Source of the DNA: an uncultured bacterium
GTDB taxonomy: Bacteria > Actinomycetota > Actinomycetes > S36-B12
Direction: 5' to 3'
Assembly: GCA_903908025.1 (NCBI GenBank)
Contig: CAIVQM010000017.1
Coordinates: 1-34,574 of the forward strand
DNA: 34,574 nt
Below the pieces are notes generated by a model. The model ran no database searches. It was given only the letters and a program-made list of their open reading frames with translations, and had not been told where the DNA came from. Position numbers and translations under genes: made by a program. Positions 30,921-34,574 of this stretch are shown in pieces. Numbering within the stretch: position 1 is the first letter of the stretch; the number at the start of each line of letters is the position of its first letter.

Positions 30921-31954
30921 TGTCGGACGGATACATCCTCGATACCTGGTACGTCGCGGCGTGGAGCACCGAAGTCGAGCGCACTCCTGTGCGCCGCGTC
31001 ATCTGCGAACTGCCGGTCGTCCTCTTCCGTACGCGCGCGGGTGCTGCGGTGGCGTTGGCCGATCGGTGCGCACACCGCGCGTACCCGCTTTCGGCCGGCC
31101 AGGTCATCGATGACGGAATCCAATGTGGATACCACGGCTTCGAGTTCGGCGCGGATGGCGCGTGCACGCGCATCCCGGCGCAGGCGATCATTCCGCCGCG
31201 TACACGTGTGTCCTCCTACGCCGTCGTCGAGAAGGACGGCTGGATCTGGGTCTGGCTCGGTGACCAGGACCGCGCGGACATCTCGCGAGTGCCCGACACC
31301 CATTACATGAATGATCCCGGCTGGGTCACCGTCACGCACTCGTTCCCCTTCGAATGTCGTGCCGAACTGATCAACGACAACCTTCTGGACCTCACACACG
31401 AGTCCTTCATCCATGTCACGACGGTGGGCGACGACTACATCTACGAGCACGGCCTGACCGTCACCGTCGAAGGCGATGTGGTGACGGCTGATCGGCTGAT
31501 GCCCGGTGTCGAGGCGCCGCCGCTGTACGCGAAGACGATGGCCACTGAGGGTCTCTACGACCGCTTCCACGCGACCGAGTTCCACGTCCCGAGTTTCCAC
31601 ATCCTGCACTCCGGCATCACTGCCCAGGGCCGACCGCGTGCGGAGGGCTACCTCATCAAGGTGCTCAACGGGATCACGCCGATCGATGCCCATAACAGTT
31701 GGTACTACTACGCCTTCTGCCGGAACTTCGGGATGGACTCTGTCGAGGCGACGGCCGACCTGGTCGAGGGTCTGCGGACCGTGCTGCAGGAGGATGCCGA
31801 TGCGCTTCGCCTGCAGGAGCAGGGGATGCAGGAACGTGCTCCGGGAGAGGCCGATGTGCTGATCGGTCAGGATGCGGGCATCGCGAAGGCCCGCAGGATC
31901 ACCGAACGCCTGCTCGCTGCTGAGCAGGACCGCCGGCAGGCGCTGACGATATGA
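30920..31954 (+). CDS. VanA-like Rieske non-heme iron oxygenase
   Basis: 344 residues. Rieske centre CAH (Cys50, His52) and CGYH (Cys69, His72). The mononuclear iron site NDNLLDLTHESFIH has bridging Asp (153 or 157) and ligands His160 and His165. The length and domain order match the vanillate demethylase oxygenase group, which demethylates or hydroxylates small substrates. No reductase gene is nearby, so electrons must come from elsewhere. The gene is overlapped on both sides by iclR and hutG, implying it belongs to the hut unit. Its substrate is unknown. A methylated imidazole or histidine derivative is one possibility. Confidence 0.9.
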   Translation: MSDGYILDTWYVAAWSTEVERTPVRRVICELPVVLFRTRAGAAVALADRCAHRAYPLSAGQVIDDGIQCGYHGFEFGADGACTRIPAQAIIPPRTRVSSYAVVEKDGWIWVWLGDQDRADISRVPDTHYMNDPGWVTVTHSFPFECRAELINDNLLDLTHESFIHVTTVGDDYIYEHGLTVTVEGDVVTADRLMPGVEAPPLYAKTMATEGLYDRFHATEFHVPSFHILHSGITAQGRPRAEGYLIKVLNGITPIDAHNSWYYYAFCRNFGMDSVEATADLVEGLRTVLQEDADALRLQEQGMQERAPGEADVLIGQDAGIAKARRITERLLAAEQDRRQALTI

Positions 31955-32850
31955 GTGTCTCGGAGGATCCCCTGTGGCCGCGGGCCAGCGGCTGGCTCAC
32001 CCCTGGTGACGGTCCGTGCGACGTCATGCTGCTTGGCGTGCCGGCGAACCGGACGTCCATCAGTGCAACGGGTGCGGATACGACGCCGGCCGCGATCAGG
32101 ACGGCCCTCACTCGGTACTCGACGTACTCCTGGGCGCACGACATCGACCTTGCCAGCCTGCACGCGTTGGATGCCGGTGATGTCGAAGGACCGGACGGGC
32201 CCGAGGGTGAAGCACGCGTCACGAGCCGCGTTCGCGAACTCGTCGAGCGAGCTCGGCTGCTCGTCGCACTCGGCGGAGACAACTCGATCACGTACTCCGT
32301 CGCTCGCGGTGTCTTCGCCGATGACGTGGCATCGGGTGGGCTGATCACCCTGGACGCCCACCACGACCTGCGCGACGGGGTGAGCAACGGTTCGCCCGTC
32401 CGACGGCTGGTGGCAGCCGGACTGGCCGGGGCGAACATCGTGCAGATCGGCATCGCCGACTTCTCCAACTCACGCGAGTACGCGGCCCGGGCGCGCGATC
32501 TGGGCATCACGGTCGTCACGCGCGATGCGCTGCGTCGTCGGCCCATCTCCGATGCGATGTCCGAGGCACTCGCGATCGCCGGTGGCGGGGGCGGTCCGAT
32601 CCACGTCGACCTCGATGTCGATGTCTGCGACCGCTCGGTGGTGCCCGGCTGCCCGGCGGCGGCCCCCGGTGGGCTGACGGCTGACGAACTCCGGCAGGTG
32701 GCCTTCCAAGCGGGCCGATCCCCGAGAGTGCATTCCCTGGACATCACCGAGATCGATGCCAGCGCGGATGCGCCGGACCAGCGCACCGTCCGGCTGGGGG
32801 CGCTGCTGGTGCTCGAGGCCGCCTGCGGCCTGGCCGCCCGCCCGCTCTGA
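31951..32850 (+). CDS. hutG: HutG-like ureohydrolase (formimidoylglutamase candidate)
   Basis: 299 residues of the arginase/agmatinase family. GGDNS (108-112), DAHHD (135-139), VDLDVDVCD with Asp222 and Asp224, and the acidic TEID near the C-terminus form the two-manganese site. The usual His in GGDHS is Asn111 here, so one metal ligand is changed. In the hut setting the expected reaction is hydrolysis of N-formimino-glutamate to glutamate and formamide, completing the pathway. Agmatinase-like activity cannot be excluded. ATG 31951 overlaps the Rieske gene by four bases. Confidence 0.8.
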   Translation: MSVSEDPLWPRASGWLTPGDGPCDVMLLGVPANRTSISATGADTTPAAIRTALTRYSTYSWAHDIDLASLHALDAGDVEGPDGPEGEARVTSRVRELVERARLLVALGGDNSITYSVARGVFADDVASGGLITLDAHHDLRDGVSNGSPVRRLVAAGLAGANIVQIGIADFSNSREYAARARDLGITVVTRDALRRRPISDAMSEALAIAGGGGGPIHVDLDVDVCDRSVVPGCPAAAPGGLTADELRQVAFQAGRSPRVHSLDITEIDASADAPDQRTVRLGALLVLEAACGLAARPL

Positions 32851-32853
32851 CCC

Positions 32854-32915
32854 GTTGAGAGGCGGGCTGTGGGGGCTGAGGCGGCCCGATTCTCCCCCAC
32901 AACCCGCCACTCAAC
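32854..32915 (+). repeat. Long inverted repeat after hutG, possible terminator
   Basis: Two 22-base arms (32854-32875 and 32894-32915) are complementary at 20 positions around an 18-base loop. It starts 3 bases after the hutG stop, where a terminator would be expected, but no T-tract follows. Its length and symmetry also fit a small repeat element. Confidence 0.65.
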
Positions 32916-32925
32916 GTGCGGCAGG

Positions 32926-32941
32926 AGTGACGTAGGTCACA
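32926..32941. promoter_or_regulatory. CRP/GlxR-like site upstream of dnaK
   Basis: AGTGACGTAGGTCACA matches the actinobacterial GlxR/CRP consensus TGTGANNTANNTCACA at all but the first position. It lies about 160 bases before dnaK. Confidence 0.5.
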
Positions 32942-32987
32942 CTTCTGGCTGGAATGCCCGCGCCCGATGTCCCGTTGCAATGGTTAG

Positions 32988-33006
32988 TTGAGTCGATGAG
33001 GCTCAA
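32988..33006. promoter_or_regulatory. HAIR element (HspR site) upstream of dnaK
   Basis: TTGAGTCGATGAGGCTCAA has the arms TTGAG and CTCAA and fits CTTGAGT-N7-ACTCAAG closely. HspR represses dnaK operons through this element in actinobacteria. It lies 96 bases before the dnaK start. Confidence 0.7.
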
Positions 33007-33101
33007 AGAGTCTTAGTCGCAAGTTGCGGGATCGCAGCAGGTGGAGGAGACTCGACCGTAGACAACCCGGAAAACCGGACAAGCGAAGGAGCACGACAAA
33101 C

Positions 33102-34574
33102 ATGGCACGAGCAGTAGGCATCGACCTGGGCACGACCAACTCGGTCGTTTCCGTCCTCGAGGGCGGCGAGCCCGTCGTTATCGCCAACGCCGAAGGGGCC
33201 CGGACCACGCCGTCCGTCGTCGCCTTCGCAAAGAACGGTGAGGTGCTGGTCGGCGAGGTCGCCAAGCGCCAGGCCGTCACCAACATCGACCGCACCGTAC
33301 GGTCCGTGAAGCGCCACATGGGCACCACCTGGACCGTCGACATCGACGGCAAGCCCTACACCCCGCAGGAGATCAGCGCGCGGACCCTGGGCAAGCTCAA
33401 GCGCGACGCAGAGGCCTACCTCGGCGAGAACGTCACCGATGCGGTCATCACCGTGCCGGCGTACTTCTCCGACGCCGAGCGTCAGGCCACCAAGGAGGCC
33501 GGCGAGATCGCGGGCCTCAATGTCCTGCGCATCATCAACGAGCCCACGGCCGCCGCACTCGCATACGGCCTCGACAAGGGTGACCAGGAGCAGACGATCC
33601 TCGTGTTCGACCTCGGTGGTGGCACGTTCGACGTGTCGCTGCTCGAGATCGGCGATGGCGTCGTCGAGGTCAAGGCCACCAGCGGCGACAACCACCTCGG
33701 TGGCGACGACTGGGACAACAAGGTCGTCGACTGGATGGTGACGTCGTTCAAGAACGCGCACGGTGTCGACCTGTCCAAGGACAAGATGGCCATGCAGCGC
33801 CTGCGTGAGGCAGCGGAGAAGGCGAAGATCGAGCTGTCCAGTTCGATGCAGACGTCGATCAACCTGCCGTACATCACGGCCAGCGCTGATGGCCCGCTGC
33901 ACCTGGACGAGACCCTGTCGCGCGCACAGTTCGAGTCAATGACATCCGACCTGCTCGACCGCACCAAGGCACCCTTCCAGGCCGTCATCAAGGACGCGGG
34001 CATCTCGCTCGACAAGATCGACCAGGTCGTTCTCGTCGGCGGCTCGACCCGCATGCCGGCCGTCACCGAGCTGGTGAAGGCGGAGACCGGCAAGGAGCCC
34101 AACAAGAGCGTCAACCCGGATGAGGTCGTGGCCATCGGCGCGGCTCTCCAGGCCGGCGTGCTCAAGGGCGAGGTCAAGGACGTCCTGCTGCTCGACGTGA
34201 CCCCGCTGTCGCTGGGCATCGAGACCAAGGGCGGCGTCATGACGCGGCTCATCGAGCGCAACACGACGATCCCGACCAAGCGGTCCGAGATCTTCACCAC
34301 CGCTGACGACAACCAGCCGTCGGTGCTCATCCAGGTGTACCAGGGCGAGCGCGAGATGGCCGCGTACAACAAGCGGCTCGGCACGTTCGAGCTGACCGGC
34401 CTCCCGCCGGCGCCGCGTGGTGTCCCGCAGATCGAGGTCACGTTCGACATCGACGCCAACGGCATCGTCCACGTGTCGGCCAAGGACATGGCCACGCAGA
34501 AGACGCAGTCGATGACGATCTCCGGCGGCTCGGCCCTGAACAAGGACGAGATCGATCGGATGATGCGCGAGGCC
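33102..34574 (+). CDS. dnaK: Chaperone DnaK (Hsp70), N-terminal 491 residues
   Basis: The open frame runs to the window end, so the C-terminal lid is missing. The Hsp70 ATPase signatures are all visible: GIDLGTTNSVV (6-16), VFDLGGGTFDVSLLE and VVLVGGSTRMPAVTEL. The linker and start of the substrate domain follow (VLLLDVTPLSLGIE). The reduced nucleotide-binding domain, lacking the loop of Gram-negative DnaK, is typical of Gram-positive bacteria. GAAGGAG ten bases before ATG 33102 is the ribosome site. In actinobacteria grpE, dnaJ and hspR usually follow and would lie beyond the window. A HAIR element upstream predicts HspR control. Confidence 0.98.
   Translation, partial: MARAVGIDLGTTNSVVSVLEGGEPVVIANAEGARTTPSVVAFAKNGEVLVGEVAKRQAVTNIDRTVRSVKRHMGTTWTVDIDGKPYTPQEISARTLGKLKRDAEAYLGENVTDAVITVPAYFSDAERQATKEAGEIAGLNVLRIINEPTAAALAYGLDKGDQEQTILVFDLGGGTFDVSLLEIGDGVVEVKATSGDNHLGGDDWDNKVVDWMVTSFKNAHGVDLSKDKMAMQRLREAAEKAKIELSSSMQTSINLPYITASADGPLHLDETLSRAQFESMTSDLLDRTKAPFQAVIKDAGISLDKIDQVVLVGGSTRMPAVTELVKAETGKEPNKSVNPDEVVAIGAALQAGVLKGEVKDVLLLDVTPLSLGIETKGGVMTRLIERNTTIPTKRSEIFTTADDNQPSVLIQVYQGEREMAAYNKRLGTFELTGLPPAPRGVPQIEVTFDIDANGIVHVSAKDMATQKTQSMTISGGSALNKDEIDRMMREA

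Overview
The window is high-GC, gene-dense DNA on both strands. Short intergenic gaps, many 1-8 nt stop/start overlaps, an actinobacterial-type dnaK promoter with a HAIR element, an apparently bifunctional dCTP deaminase/dUTPase of the mycobacterial type and many apparently leaderless starts point to an actinobacterium (Actinomycetota). The species cannot be read from the sequence. The gene set suggests an aerobic heterotroph that can also oxidise carbon monoxide.

Layout. (1) 1-2838: tail of an unidentified gene, then a P-type cation ATPase whose last eight codons lie in a short repeat. (2) 2812-5951: a small accessory segment holding a class II Fic protein and a divergent AAA+/DUF4143 ATPase. 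Hairpin-containing repeats bound it on both sides (one copy at 2812, a tandem pair at 5775). They share 13 nt with the 3' end of the adjacent tRNA-Gly(CCC) gene. (3) 5952-8944: tRNA-Gly, a secreted M23-like protein, dcd, a phosphoribosyltransferase and a DUF2182 membrane protein. (4) 8917-21541: a molybdenum-cofactor and carbon monoxide dehydrogenase region: mocA-like and xdhC (minus); moaE, moaA and a P-loop kinase (plus); moaD (minus); then coxG-coxM-coxS-coxL, a CoxF/XdhC-YHS fusion, coxD, coxE, moaC and mog. CoxL carries the form I active-site signature (AYACSFR). The region therefore encodes the enzyme, its Cu-S-Mo maturation factors and much of the cofactor pathway. (5) 21538-25750: yciO, a membrane-bound HdrD-like Fe-S oxidoreductase and an O-antigen-ligase-like membrane protein. 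(6) 25698-32850: a histidine-utilisation locus with hutU-hutI-hutH on the minus strand and, divergently, an IclR regulator, a VanA-like Rieske oxygenase and a HutG-like ureohydrolase. (7) 32851-34574: a long inverted repeat, a CRP/GlxR-like site, a HAIR element and dnaK, cut by the window end.

Nine genes have a -10-like hexamer (often TAGNCT) followed by exactly six bases and then ATG or GTG. This is the arrangement expected for leaderless mRNAs, and it was used to choose several starts.

The points most worth following up are the repeat-bounded Fic/AAA segment beside tRNA-Gly, the Rieske oxygenase inside the hut locus (possibly an N-demethylase for methylated histidine-like compounds), and the combined CODH/Moco region with its CoxF-YHS fusion. 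All functional calls come from motifs and context read by eye. No database search was run.
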